From NCBI RefSeq assembly GCF_002933815.1, contig NZ_BEYR01000001.1, forward strand, positions 2,783,765-2,847,764: a stretch of DNA of 64,000 nt, read 5' to 3'. Each line of letters begins with the position of its first letter. Position 1 is the stretch's first letter. Positions 7,895 to 16,942 of this stretch are shown here, piece by piece. The notes beneath the pieces were generated by a model. It did no database searches. It was given only the letters and a program-made list of their open reading frames with translations, and was not told where the DNA came from. Both the position numbers and the translations under genes were made by a program. The stretch comes from Sphingobacterium sp. HMA12. Its GTDB lineage: Bacteria; Bacteroidota; Bacteroidia; Sphingobacteriales; Sphingobacteriaceae.

Positions 7895-8056
7895 GCTGTG
7901 CCACGTAAAAAGCACAGCCGAGATACTTATTGATAGAGACATCTCGTTAAAGCAAAGTCTTGATCGCTATATATTCAACCAAAGTTTTTTGAGGTAATCT
8001 TTTTTTGATCAAACGCAATATAAAAAACTTGATTGCGTAAAATAAAAGGCCATAAA

Positions 8057-8389
8057 ATGAGAACTATACAGCTCATAAAAAATAATGCAATGCTTTTGAT
8101 CGCAGGCTTAGCAATCATAGGTTTCAGTTCATTTAAGATGATCGACAAATTCGAAGCAAAATCAGGTGCAGTTACCAAATGGTATCCAGTTGCTGCAAAC
8201 GGGCAAACTATCGACACATCAAATCCGCAAGATAATCCCCCCGCAGATAGCGAATGTCAAGAAGAAAATCCTGGTAATACCTGTTTTATTAAAATGACAA
8301 CTACAGCTTCTGTTCCGACGTCAGTGAATGATGCACTATCAGATCCTACAGTTTCTGAGATTGAACAATATCATCGCGATGTAGAATAA
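8057..8389 (+). CDS. Small exported protein, DUF6520-like
   Basis: A 110-residue protein starting at MRTIQLIKNN; an in-frame ATG at 8033 is less likely. It has a hydrophobic export signal (about 10-30), then a WYPVAANGQTID segment and a C-terminal part with two cysteines (SEC and NTC). This resembles the DUF6520-type small proteins that Bacteroidota encode beside MauE-like genes. Function is unknown; the two cysteines could form a disulfide. A clear terminator follows within 10 bp. Confidence 0.6.
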   Translation: MRTIQLIKNNAMLLIAGLAIIGFSSFKMIDKFEAKSGAVTKWYPVAANGQTIDTSNPQDNPPADSECQEENPGNTCFIKMTTTASVPTSVNDALSDPTVSEIEQYHRDVE

Positions 8390-8396
8390 AAATGTG

Positions 8397-8423
8397 AAAG
8401 GCCCGATCTAACTCGGGCCTTTT
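8397..8423. terminator. Bidirectional terminator
   Basis: AAAGGCCCGA and TCGGGCCTTT form a perfect 10-bp stem with a 6-base loop, with A- and T-runs on both sides. It lies between the convergent DUF6520-like and SusD-like genes and can serve both. Confidence 0.9.
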
Positions 8424-8426
8424 ACT

Positions 8427-9791
8427 TTAACGTTCATTTTGTGCTATTCCTGTTATCCGAATCACCTCGTTCGGAATCGGAAACACATAACGCCTACTTT
8501 GAGGCTCCAAAGTATAATCTTTACCATCAATAGACCTTTTTAACATTACCTGCGTATCGCTATGCCGATTATATCGTTTAAGATCCATCCATCTAATACC
8601 TCGAAAGACCAGCTCTCGACGCCTTTCATCCCTTAGGTATGCTAATAGATTATTCTTGGCAGTTGGTACATCCTGCTCCGTATTATATCTAAATTTTGCA
8701 AACTGTTTGAAAGTTTCAATTGCATCCTGAAGCTTACCCTGCTGTGCCAAAGCTTCAGCTTTATTTAGCCATATTTCATTAACCGCTAATCCCATAAAAA
8801 AGGAAGCTGATCCATTATAAGAGCCCTTGTATTGAAAATCACTACCAGAAGCTTTGAAAAACAAGCTTTTCCTCAGATCACCTTCGTTGTAAAGTGAATA
8901 TAGTTCTTTTGACACATTTAACCTTGTAGCGTTTAAAATAGTATAAATGGTCATATTGGTATGGAAAATCACTTCCTTATTAAACAGTCCAAAGGAATAA
9001 TTTAACGAGGTAGAAAGTGAAGCATAATCAAGGAGATCTGATTGCAATGAAAGACTTTCCGATGCCGTATTTTCTGCCTGAGGATAATTCTCCATAAACA
9101 GGTAAAACCGAGAAAGAAAGGCCAATGCAGCAGCCTTTGATGGCCGTGTTTTTACCAGAGGCAGCCCCTGCAAGAGATCTACGCTTTCCTTCATGTCGTT
9201 TTCAATTTGTGTCAGCGTTTCCCGTACCGTACTCCTAGTTGTTGGCAAAGTAATATCGGAGGCCAATCTTAAGGGGATTCCCAATTCGGTATCCCATGTC
9301 TTTGGATCGTATAGTGCGCCAAAACAATTGTATAATTCCCAGAAAGACCACGCACGGATAAACAATGCACTTCCCTTGATATCGTTAAATTCCTGAACAT
9401 CATAAGGCTCTGTTACAGCCTTCAGACGCTCCAATATCAAATTACAATATAAGATCCGCTGGTAAGGAGCATTCCAATCATCTATCCCCTCAAAATTCCC
9501 ATAGATATCCGCAGCCCATGTATACATATTTTTTTGTTCGGCTCGAGATAAAGCCGCCCAAATATTCAGATTGACATAGTAGTCATCCGTAGACATTTCG
9601 GGCATCCCATATCCAGCCAGTTTACTGATGATGGACGAGTTATCCAATAGTGCCCTCAAATCCGTAAGCGTTGTTGGGATCGATCGGGCGCGATCAGGAA
9701 TTGCATCCAAGAAATCCTTTTTACAGGCATTTGTTATTAAGGTGAGCAAGCCAAACATGGTGTAGCAAGCAATACATTTTATTTTTTTCAT
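8427..9791 (-). CDS. SusD/RagB-family outer-membrane lipoprotein
   Basis: A 454-residue surface lipoprotein. The lipobox cysteine is Cys23 (LITNAC). The body follows the SusD plan: an N-terminal TPR-like helical region, then the C-terminal block DERRRELVFRGIRWMDLKRYN and a final PIPNEVIRITGI. SusD proteins form the lid over the SusC channel and bind the nutrient. It starts 11 bp downstream of susC, the usual partner order. The absence of carbohydrate-active enzymes and the presence of a TlpA-like gene upstream argue against a glycan locus. Confidence 0.92.
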   Translation of the reverse strand: MKKIKCIACYTMFGLLTLITNACKKDFLDAIPDRARSIPTTLTDLRALLDNSSIISKLAGYGMPEMSTDDYYVNLNIWAALSRAEQKNMYTWAADIYGNFEGIDDWNAPYQRILYCNLILERLKAVTEPYDVQEFNDIKGSALFIRAWSFWELYNCFGALYDPKTWDTELGIPLRLASDITLPTTRSTVRETLTQIENDMKESVDLLQGLPLVKTRPSKAAALAFLSRFYLFMENYPQAENTASESLSLQSDLLDYASLSTSLNYSFGLFNKEVIFHTNMTIYTILNATRLNVSKELYSLYNEGDLRKSLFFKASGSDFQYKGSYNGSASFFMGLAVNEIWLNKAEALAQQGKLQDAIETFKQFAKFRYNTEQDVPTAKNNLLAYLRDERRRELVFRGIRWMDLKRYNRHSDTQVMLKRSIDGKDYTLEPQSRRYVFPIPNEVIRITGIAQNER

Positions 9792-9802
9792 TATTCAAAT
9801 CA

Positions 9803-12800
9803 TTAAAAATCAATCTTCAAAAGCATTGACGCCCGTAAAGGGAGTGCATAAAAACTCAATGGCATATCGGGATCTATATGTTCCTTGGATTTGGACCAGA
9901 GTATCCCCAAGTTTTTTACATTGAAACTTAAATCTACCTTTTTAAACAGCCTGTTTTTCCAAGGAAAGGTATAGGCAAACTGAATATCCTCCATACGAAT
10001 ATTAGCGGCGGATGCTATTGTCTGTTCACTCATTTGATACACCATATCCCGCTGTGACATCGACGCTAGGTCTTTGGGTATACCCGGCACTGATGTATGG
10101 TTTTCGTCTCCCGATTGCTGCCAACGATCCACCATCTCAATGTGGCCCATCCAGTTGTTCAGTAAGCTATAGTAAGACAATGAGGGTCTACGATACACAT
10201 AGCCTGCTTTAAAACTCAGCAGAAAACTAACGTTAAACCTACCAGCAATATTAAATGAGTTTCGCCACGAACCGAACCATGTCGGCACTGTACTACCTGC
10301 ATACACAAGATCCGACAACTCCAGTCCCTGTAGGTAAGCTGCATAATTTTTGGAAACCGTACCATCAGTCAGGTAAACAACCGGATCTCCCTCATTATCC
10401 AGACCATTCCATTTGTAGCTATACAGATAATTTTGAGGCTTACCAACTTGAGGCGGTGAGAATACCTGCTCCTGACCAAGGTAAGTAGCAATAGCCCAGC
10501 CGTTCTGACCATCATCATATTGTGTGACTTTATTGTTTACATAGCTGAGAATCACATTGCCCGTCCAACTGAACTGATTACGCTTAATCGCCTGTACAGT
10601 CAGGTCAACATCAAGACCTCTGGTCAAAGCATTCGCATAATTAATCCGGTTCCGTAAAATTTGATTATCAATTCCTGTTGTCGGATCCACAATCGCATCA
10701 CCGATCAGGTCACGCCCCCATTTATTATAAAATTCAACCTGCCCGACAATCCTGCTGTTAAATAGACCGAAATCCAGCCCCAAATTAAGTGTTCTTATTT
10801 TCTCCCACCGTAAAGATGGATTACCTGTATTGGCAAGCGTACCACGAGTAAGGCCGTTAAAGGAATCATTGCCGTATGTAGCAATAGGATATGCCGTCAA
10901 TGTCTTATCCACATTTCCATTTTCGCCAATTGTAGCCCGTAGCTTTAAGGCTGAAAGCAGATCGCTTTTAAACCAATGCTCTGCTTTCACATTCCACATT
11001 AAACCAGTAGACCAAAGCGGAACGCGCTTTTGATTGAAGTTTACACCAAACAGATTACTTTGGTCTACACGTACGCTAGCTGTAGCAGTATACCGACGAT
11101 CAAAGGTGTAGCCCACATTGGCATAGTATGCCTCATATCGATCCGTTTTCAACATCGATCTACTATCAGGTGCAGGAATATATCCCCAATTTCCTTGCGG
11201 ACTCATCTGTACTGGATTTTTATAGTCAATTGATGATGCTCCCACCAACGTTTGATCGTTAATACCATACACGGTCATTGTCGGAGTCCCCTCGATGATA
11301 TTTTCATTCCTTTCTACTCCAGCAAATAGATTCAGCTGGTGAAGGTCCTCGAAATTACGGTCAAAAGAAAGGAAGAATCTAGTCGCATATCCCCTTTGCG
11401 AATCACTTGATGTATGAGATAGACCACCTTTCGGTATAGCACGCGTGCCGTCTGGTGAAGTATACTGATTAATCAGGTTTCTACTCTCATAAGAATTTGA
11501 TAAATAATATTTTCTCGATGCAGAGCTGCCTACCGTATATAATTGCTTAAATCCGATATCAAGACCGAAAGGAAATTTATAGCGCAAGCCTCCATTAAAT
11601 CGAAATGATAAATCACGGTCTCTGTTTTCCCGCCATAGATAATCCCGCTCAGGATAGAAGCGCCAATCAAGATAGCCATTTGATTCTGCCGATTCAATAT
11701 ACGGCAGACTATAACGCTTCTGGATGCCATATTCATCTCCAAAAGAAGCATATGGAAGAAGGTAGGATTTGCCTGTGGCAATGATATTGCTTATACCCAT
11801 GCCATCGTTTTTGATGACATTATGCATCACCTGCGTTTCGATATCCAGTGTCAACGCATCAGTCAGTCGGTAATCTATATTGGCGACGACATTGGTTTTA
11901 GCATTCGAATTATGGCGAATGGTAATTTGGTCCGCCTGATTCGCTATAGAAAAGTAATAAGAACCCTTCGCAAACCCACCGGTACTATTTATACCATATC
12001 GCAACAGAATGGGCACTTGGTATAATTCCTTACGCATCTCATTGACGAAATCCCTTTGCCGCATCACTGTAGTCCATGAATTTAAATCCGTTTCGAATAT
12101 TTTTCCATTTTTAAGATCAAATAACCGATCGACATACGGAGAGTTCAGTGTCCAGTCGTTCTGCTCATACCATCCTTTATCAAAGAAAGTCTTCTCCATG
12201 TCCATAAATGTACCCGCATTAATATGATAAGGTGATCTGTCAAAATTTGGTTTTGAAGCCGCTTCAAGTCCTGTATAAAACTGGAAACTTTGTGGTTTTT
12301 GACTTCCTTTTTTTGTTGTCAGCACGATCACACCGTTCCCAGCCCGTGCTCCCCAGATACTTGCCGCCGAGGCATCACGCAAAACCGAAACCGTGGCAAT
12401 ATCTTCCGGATTGATATCTGTGATACTTCCATTAAAAGGGAAATTATCGAGGATAATCAGTGGTGAGCCGTCACCAAATATGGTGGTCATTCCCCGCAAT
12501 CGCAGCTTGGGAGTTCCCTCGCCCTCTCCATTATTATCCTTACGGATAAAAGCTAGTCCCGTGGTTATATTTTCCAGTCTACTGAGAAGGTTCGCTGAAT
12601 TGGAACGCTCCAATTGTTCCTTTCCTAACACCTGAAATGAGCCTGCCGACCGTTCTTTGGATATCGACTGATAACCTGTTTGTACCAATACCTCTTCGAT
12701 CTTTCTGACAAGCGGTTGAAGTACAATGGTCCTCTCCGCCAAAAGCCGACTGCCAGCAAGCGTATCCGTACGATAGTTTAAATGCGACACCACATAGCGA

Positions 12801-12997
12801 TCGGCAAGCGACACTGTTATCAAAGCAAATCCATTCTGATCCGACATCACGGCATTACTGCTCCCCAACATCTTTAGGGAAGCACCTTTGATTGGTCTTG
12901 ATTCGTCATCTGCGATCCGGATATTTAACTTTGTCTGTGCAAGACTACTTAAACAGATTATTTGCAGGAGCAAAAAGATTAGAGCATTAATTTTCAT
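9803..12997 (-). CDS. SusC/RagA TonB-dependent receptor
   Basis: About 1064 residues from MKINALIFLL at 12997, with a signal peptide ending near SSLAQ. A carboxypeptidase-regulatory-like domain (about 25-100) precedes a TonB box/plug region (IEEVLVQTGYQSISKERSAGSFQVLG, given as two blocks around residue 125) and a 22-strand barrel to the C-terminus. It imports a ligand across the outer membrane using TonB energy. No STN domain is present. Its start overlaps the end of the TlpA-like gene by 11 bp, so the three genes TlpA-SusC-SusD form an operon. Confidence 0.93.
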   Translation of the reverse strand: MKINALIFLLLQIICLSSLAQTKLNIRIADDESRPIKGASLKMLGSSNAVMSDQNGFALITVSLADRYVVSHLNYRTDTLAGSRLLAERTIVLQPLVRKIEEVLVQTGYQSISKERSAGSFQVLGKEQLERSNSANLLSRLENITTGLAFIRKDNNGEGEGTPKLRLRGMTTIFGDGSPLIILDNFPFNGSITDINPEDIATVSVLRDASAASIWGARAGNGVIVLTTKKGSQKPQSFQFYTGLEAASKPNFDRSPYHINAGTFMDMEKTFFDKGWYEQNDWTLNSPYVDRLFDLKNGKIFETDLNSWTTVMRQRDFVNEMRKELYQVPILLRYGINSTGGFAKGSYYFSIANQADQITIRHNSNAKTNVVANIDYRLTDALTLDIETQVMHNVIKNDGMGISNIIATGKSYLLPYASFGDEYGIQKRYSLPYIESAESNGYLDWRFYPERDYLWRENRDRDLSFRFNGGLRYKFPFGLDIGFKQLYTVGSSASRKYYLSNSYESRNLINQYTSPDGTRAIPKGGLSHTSSDSQRGYATRFFLSFDRNFEDLHQLNLFAGVERNENIIEGTPTMTVYGINDQTLVGASSIDYKNPVQMSPQGNWGYIPAPDSRSMLKTDRYEAYYANVGYTFDRRYTATASVRVDQSNLFGVNFNQKRVPLWSTGLMWNVKAEHWFKSDLLSALKLRATIGENGNVDKTLTAYPIATYGNDSFNGLTRGTLANTGNPSLRWEKIRTLNLGLDFGLFNSRIVGQVEFYNKWGRDLIGDAIVDPTTGIDNQILRNRINYANALTRGLDVDLTVQAIKRNQFSWTGNVILSYVNNKVTQYDDGQNGWAIATYLGQEQVFSPPQVGKPQNYLYSYKWNGLDNEGDPVVYLTDGTVSKNYAAYLQGLELSDLVYAGSTVPTWFGSWRNSFNIAGRFNVSFLLSFKAGYVYRRPSLSYYSLLNNWMGHIEMVDRWQQSGDENHTSVPGIPKDLASMSQRDMVYQMSEQTIASAANIRMEDIQFAYTFPWKNRLFKKVDLSFNVKNLGILWSKSKEHIDPDMPLSFYALPLRASMLLKIDF

Positions 12998-14426
12998 CCG
13001 ATACCTCCTCTCCAACTGTTGCGGCTTGTGTGAGATGAATACTGAGCAAAGGATGCTCACAAAGCTCTACATGGATTCCATGCTTTTTCAGTATAGCGAA
13101 TACAGTGGGCAGATCCTGTAATGAACAGGCAAAGTCGATGCTGTACAGTTGCTCTGTATAGGCTTTATCCCATACGATCGGTATAGGATTATGCTTGTTT
13201 TGTTCTGCAATAATGCCAAGGATATTTTCTAGTGGAATATTGACAAATCGAGCCTTTCGTGTATTGGGATCAAAAAAGTTTTCCGTTTTTAATCCTTTCA
13301 ATGTTTTGTTTGACGGATAAACAGTAATCAAGTATTGTTTTCTCAGCATAGGCTGCAACGAGAAGGACACACCAAACTTTTCCAGTAAAAATGAACGAAG
13401 ATCTTCCCTGAATATCGTCTTCGGATCAAGATCAGTTGTACTATCTATATTGATAAATTCATAACAATAATAATGATCCTTTTTCCATTGAAAATTCCAC
13501 TTAGATCGCTCTACAATCGGCATACTCGCAAACTTCTCATAATCGTAGCACAAGCGTTCTCTAACCGAATCAGGAATATCATACACCAATCTGTTGAATC
13601 GGCCGTAATGCGGTATATCTCTGCTATAAAGTTTGTAGAGCATATCTTCAATAGCTCCATTGAGATAGCGTAAGTAAGATTTAGTTGTTTTCAATCGACC
13701 AATATGCCAATTGAACGAGCGATAAAAAGCCCGGTTTGAACCATATTGAGTAATGACCTTTTCCTTGAGGAAATTCTTTAAATTGATACTGTCTTCATAA
13801 TCGGCGAATGCAGGCTTTTTAAATTCTGCTATTGTTTTTCTTTGAATAGCCTTTTGGATATTGCTATCCGTAATGTAATCGCTGGAATTTGACAACAGGA
13901 GCTTACCATCCGCTATCCATATCGAATGCGGTAAGGAGTGGCGCGGAAAGTACCTCTTTAAAATCTGATCTTCATAGACAGTAAAGACTGGATTATTGCT
14001 TCTAGCACTAAAGGTCTGTATCTTTTCTTTGGATTCATCTGTTACAGCAAGTATCGCGATGTCTTGACCATATATGGATCGGTATCCCTCTAGTTTGGGG
14101 AGCATCTTAATGCAAGGAGCACACCATGTCGCCCAGAAATCAATGATAATCAGTTTTTTGCTTTTAAAATTTGAGAGCTTAATCGTATTATTTCCCTTGT
14201 GGTCATTTATAACTGTCAACGGCAAATTCCATAGGTCTGTAGGAATAGAATCCCCTACTTTGAGCGATTTAATAGAAAGCCCATCGGCCCCGCTGTCCTT
14301 GCGGGGCGTCTGAGCTGATAAACTAAACATAGAAACTAGAAAGTATAAGATGACGAGTACCGCGATCTTTAATATCTGAATATTTAGCAATACGCTGTTA
14401 TTGGATTGTAGTTTTAATCTTTTCAT
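12987..14426 (-). CDS. TlpA-like thioredoxin with DUF3738-like C-terminus
   Basis: A 479-residue exported thiol-disulfide protein. A signal helix lies at about 18-38. The thioredoxin fold (about 58-200) carries WCAPC (Cys102, Cys105). After a helical linker, residues about 330-470 resemble DUF3738 (TIGR03435): LRSFLLEKFGVSF, a PIVWDK segment in place of the usual PVVDKTGL, then TVFAILKKHGIHVEL and a final IHL strand. The domain call is from memory of the family pattern. The gene overlaps susC by 11 bp and follows a 122-codon gene by 4 bp. It probably acts on disulfides in the periplasm; what it contributes to SusCD uptake is unknown. Confidence 0.8.
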   Translation of the reverse strand: MKRLKLQSNNSVLLNIQILKIAVLVILYFLVSMFSLSAQTPRKDSGADGLSIKSLKVGDSIPTDLWNLPLTVINDHKGNNTIKLSNFKSKKLIIIDFWATWCAPCIKMLPKLEGYRSIYGQDIAILAVTDESKEKIQTFSARSNNPVFTVYEDQILKRYFPRHSLPHSIWIADGKLLLSNSSDYITDSNIQKAIQRKTIAEFKKPAFADYEDSINLKNFLKEKVITQYGSNRAFYRSFNWHIGRLKTTKSYLRYLNGAIEDMLYKLYSRDIPHYGRFNRLVYDIPDSVRERLCYDYEKFASMPIVERSKWNFQWKKDHYYCYEFINIDSTTDLDPKTIFREDLRSFLLEKFGVSFSLQPMLRKQYLITVYPSNKTLKGLKTENFFDPNTRKARFVNIPLENILGIIAEQNKHNPIPIVWDKAYTEQLYSIDFACSLQDLPTVFAILKKHGIHVELCEHPLLSIHLTQAATVGEEVSDEN

Positions 14427-14430
14427 AATT

Positions 14431-14799
14431 CTAGGAATTTTTATTGGAAGGTGATACCCGTTGGAAGAAATCCGAGATCGTTTTAGAAGTCTCTATCTCC
14501 TCTTTGTTTACCTCTACTGAAATTGACACTTTACCTAGATCCATTTGATGCGTGTGGATCATTAGATAAGCTATCAATGTGCGGAGAAGATCGACGGAGA
14601 ATTCAGACAATTGTGGATTACTCTTTATCTTTTCCTTATCGCTCGTGTTGGGATGTAAAGCAACGATATAGTTTTTAATTGTGCTTAGAGGATACTTATC
14701 CCAAAAGTCTTGAACATTTTTAACAGGATCATATCCTGATCGATGGGTCTCGTAAATCACCATATCAAGGAGGACTAGGTGAGCATAATTGGATCTCAT
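14431..14799 (-). CDS. Hypothetical protein, first gene of TlpA-SusCD operon
   Basis: A 122-residue soluble protein of no recognised family. It is largely helical and has no signal peptide or cysteine pair. It ends 4 bp before the TlpA-like gene, so it is co-transcribed. Upstream is 650 bp of non-coding DNA. A frame-disrupted remnant (MKKQTTKNIFK, then in another frame SRVARYDSASNDLVTSAME and so on to a stop near 14911) may represent a lost small gene. Confidence 0.6.
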   Translation of the reverse strand: MRSNYAHLVLLDMVIYETHRSGYDPVKNVQDFWDKYPLSTIKNYIVALHPNTSDKEKIKSNPQLSEFSVDLLRTLIAYLMIHTHQMDLGKVSISVEVNKEEIETSKTISDFFQRVSPSNKNS

Positions 14800-15064
14800 T
14801 TTTTAGATTTTTAATCTCAAGCTTAGGGCATAGCTATTCCAGTCCGACTGAATCAGCTACTTTTTCAGGCCATAAGCCATGTGTAATAAAATTGATTAAT
14901 TGGGGTAGCTAGAATTCTTCTGAATGAGTATCACTAGGTAAATAATTGGGCGTCTCGAATTCCATAGCTGATGTGACCAGATCATTGCTGGCTGAATCAT
15001 ACCGAGCTACTCGGGAGATTTGAAAATGTTTTTTGTGGTTTGTTTTTTCATTTGATATAAAATA

Positions 15065-15111
15065 AAAAAGCATTGATTACACTGTAACAATACATGTAAT
15101 CAATGCTTTTT
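15065..15111. terminator. 17-bp perfect hairpin with T-tracts
   Basis: AAAAAGCATTGATTACA pairs exactly with TGTAATCAATGCTTTTT around 13 bases. T-runs follow on both strands, the longer one (TTTTTTATTTT) on the minus strand. It could end a minus-strand transcript covering the inverted-repeat element at 15.14-15.30 kb. Confidence 0.85.
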
Positions 15112-15134
15112 GTAGTATTTATACAACAAAAGTT

Positions 15135-15300
15135 GGGTGATCGCTTACTGTCGCCGTAACAAAAGCCCTGGCGAGGCCCCCAACCTCTGAGGAGCGATTG
15201 GGATGACAATACGGCGCTGATAAGTAAGCGTCAACCCTACCTCAGGAAATATTTTCCAAAGATAATGAATTGACGCATTACCCACACTCGTATTGTCATT
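15135..15300 (-). ncRNA. Candidate structured RNA with alternative stems
   Basis: Two sets of nested inverted repeats share a middle segment. Set A: ATGACAATACG (15203-15213) with CGTATTGTCAT (15289-15299), enclosing GTAAGCGTCAA (15224-15234) with TTGACGC-A-TTAC (15270-15281). Set B: CGCTTACT (15142-15149) with AGTAAGCG (15223-15230), enclosing CGCCGT (15152-15157) with ACGGCG (15211-15216). A and B use the same bases at 15211-15230, so they exclude each other. A terminator hairpin follows on the minus strand. No match to tmRNA, RNase P or SRP RNA was seen. It could instead be a DNA element of a mobile unit. Confidence 0.4.
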
Positions 15301-15416
15301 AATTAAATCGCCAGATTTGTTACGAGTATTGTTATGAGTCTATATTTATTAGCTTATGTTCTTATTAATGTCTTTTCTATAATTTCATTTTTAATACAAT
15401 AACAAAGATAAAATTA

Positions 15417-15442
15417 AAATGTAATACATGCAATACATTTTA
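15417..15442. promoter_or_regulatory. Possible operator of the XRE-type gene
   Basis: AAAATGTA and TACATTTT are inverted around ATACATGCAA, and AATACAT is repeated directly inside. The site lies about 10-30 bp upstream of the HTH gene, where an autoregulatory operator would be expected. Confidence 0.35.
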
Positions 15443-15452
15443 ATAATATTTT

Positions 15453-15716
15453 TTGAAGTCTTTAGCTTTTATGGAGAGTAAAGCAAAAATTAGTAAAATT
15501 GAACAATATATTATTGACTTTATTTATAAGCTAAGGAAAGAGAAAAACTTAAATCAAGCTGATATCGCCACAATTATTGGAGTAAGCCGAGTTTTTGTAA
15601 CCAATGTAGAAAATCCATCAAATAGAGCAAAATATAATATCGATCATATCAATGCCTTAGCTGACCATTTTGGAATGTCTCCAAGAGATTTTTTGCCAGA
15701 AAAAGCTATAATGTAA
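15453..15716 (+). CDS. XRE-family HTH protein
   Basis: An 87-residue protein, or 81 from the methionine at 15471. Residues about 20-80 form a Cro/C1-type HTH: LRKEKNLNQADIATIIGVSRVFVTNVENP followed (with the limit on quoted length, as two blocks) by HINALADHFGMSPRDF. It has no effector domain, so it acts as a small regulator or antitoxin-like protein. No toxin partner adjoins it on the same strand. It converges with the LPO_1073-like gene. Confidence 0.8.
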   Translation: MKSLAFMESKAKISKIEQYIIDFIYKLRKEKNLNQADIATIIGVSRVFVTNVENPSNRAKYNIDHINALADHFGMSPRDFLPEKAIM

Positions 15717-15784
15717 AATAAAAATCGACGAATTTGGACAAGAATCCAAAAGGAAATAGTGTCAAATATCTAATCCTTCCCTAA

Positions 15785-16654
15785 TTAATGAATCCACCTT
15801 TCTGGTGTTTCTTTATAATAATTTTGGATCTTATTGAAAAAAGTAATAGCGACTATCTTTCCAACTGGAGTTAAAGCGATGTTCCCCCCAGCCTTATTTT
15901 CATATATCTGCCAATACGAATAAAACGATGGGCAAACAACCCTTAAATGTTCTTTAAATGAATCTTTTGAGATATTAGAAAAAATCTCGTATTTGCGACG
16001 AATATTCTCCAAAGTATGATCTTCCATAATCACTTCGGAATGTTTTATCAGCCCGTATAATTCCAACACTTGTACATCTGTATTGTTAATTTCCTTCACT
16101 AAATCCAAACCTCCTAAAATAAGTCTCTTTCCAACGTCAAGAGATTCAGCTAAAGTATCCCGTACAAAATGAAAATGCTTTATCCCGAATAATAATGTTA
16201 AAAATTGTATTTGTCTAGTGTTTAAATACTGTACAGCATTTAGACTTTCAGAGGCCATCATAGAAACAACTTCGGTAGTAGCAACTTCCAATCTCTTAGT
16301 CAAAAGTTCCGCTAATAAATCTAGATTTCCCTTTTCACCTTTTCGAGCTGCTCCTCTGATTGCATCATTGAGATCTGCTTGAATATCCGGTTCGCTAAGT
16401 TTCTCAACATCTATTTTATCAGCTTTTTCCCTCAATTTAGTTTCGAATTGCGTATAAAACAGTTGAACATGCTCTTCCGCTTGTTTCAAGGCTTTTTCCT
16501 GCAATTTTGGAAAATTTTTATCAAACAACAATTCAACGATTTCCTTAACATCCTTAAATTCTAGCCCATATGTATTAATTACCACATCCTTGCCTGCTTG
16601 AACATTAGTTGAATTATCACCAGCATTCTGATCTAATTTATTAGATGACCCCAT
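15785..16654 (-). CDS. LPO_1073/Vpar_1526-like protein
   Basis: A 289-residue protein from MGSSNKLDQ; the longer frame to 16687 adds 11 residues. The N-terminus holds GDNSTNVQAGKDVVIN (residues about 12-27). The rest is helical and soluble, with a charged coiled-coil-like region (about 40-110). It resembles the sporadically distributed LPO_1073/Vpar_1526 proteins, whose function I do not know. The QAGKD motif closely matches the C-terminal tail of the small membrane protein encoded 39 bp upstream, suggesting the two interact by like-with-like pairing of the motif. The setting among an ImmA-type regulator and unknown genes is that of an accessory or defence module. Confidence 0.6.
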   Translation of the reverse strand: MGSSNKLDQNAGDNSTNVQAGKDVVINTYGLEFKDVKEIVELLFDKNFPKLQEKALKQAEEHVQLFYTQFETKLREKADKIDVEKLSEPDIQADLNDAIRGAARKGEKGNLDLLAELLTKRLEVATTEVVSMMASESLNAVQYLNTRQIQFLTLLFGIKHFHFVRDTLAESLDVGKRLILGGLDLVKEINNTDVQVLELYGLIKHSEVIMEDHTLENIRRKYEIFSNISKDSFKEHLRVVCPSFYSYWQIYENKAGGNIALTPVGKIVAITFFNKIQNYYKETPERWIH

Positions 16655-16693
16655 AATATATTTAATTACTATTTCAAAAATCTTCAAAACATA

Positions 16694-16879
16694 TTATTTA
16701 CTATTTATCTTTATATCTCTCCCCGCTTGGTACCCTTTAGAATTATTACCTAATTTTTGCTTTTGGCTCGCCCCATTATTCTTATTCTTGATAAAGATCC
16801 CGATAATCGCAACTAGAATAATACCTATACTTCCAGAAAGCATTTGGTGCTCTTTAACAAATTTTAAAACCTCTTCCAT
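16694..16879 (-). CDS. Small membrane protein with C-terminal QAGRD motif
   Basis: A 61-residue protein from MEEVLKFVKE; an upstream ATG at 16897 is possible. It has one membrane helix (about 15-30), a basic linker, then the tail LGNNSKGYQAGRDIKIN (about 43-59). The tail matches the start of the next protein at K-L-x(3-5)-N-S-x(4)-QAG-[RK]-D-[IV]-x-I-N. That pattern recalls short self-assembling adhesion motifs of the RHIM/amyloid-signalling kind; this is a comparison, not a recognised family. It would place the motif on the cytoplasmic face as a membrane anchor. Confidence 0.6.
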   Translation of the reverse strand: MEEVLKFVKEHQMLSGSIGIILVAIIGIFIKNKNNGASQKQKLGNNSKGYQAGRDIKINSK

Positions 16880-16942
16880 AATATAACTTAATATCAATCA
16901 CTATTTAATTTTTATGCCCCAATACTTAAAATTGCTTGTTTA

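Noticed and set aside
15135-15300. tmRNA, RNase P or SRP RNA
   Set aside because: Their conserved sequence blocks (tRNA-like TPsiC end, P4 core, SRP tetraloop) are not seen.
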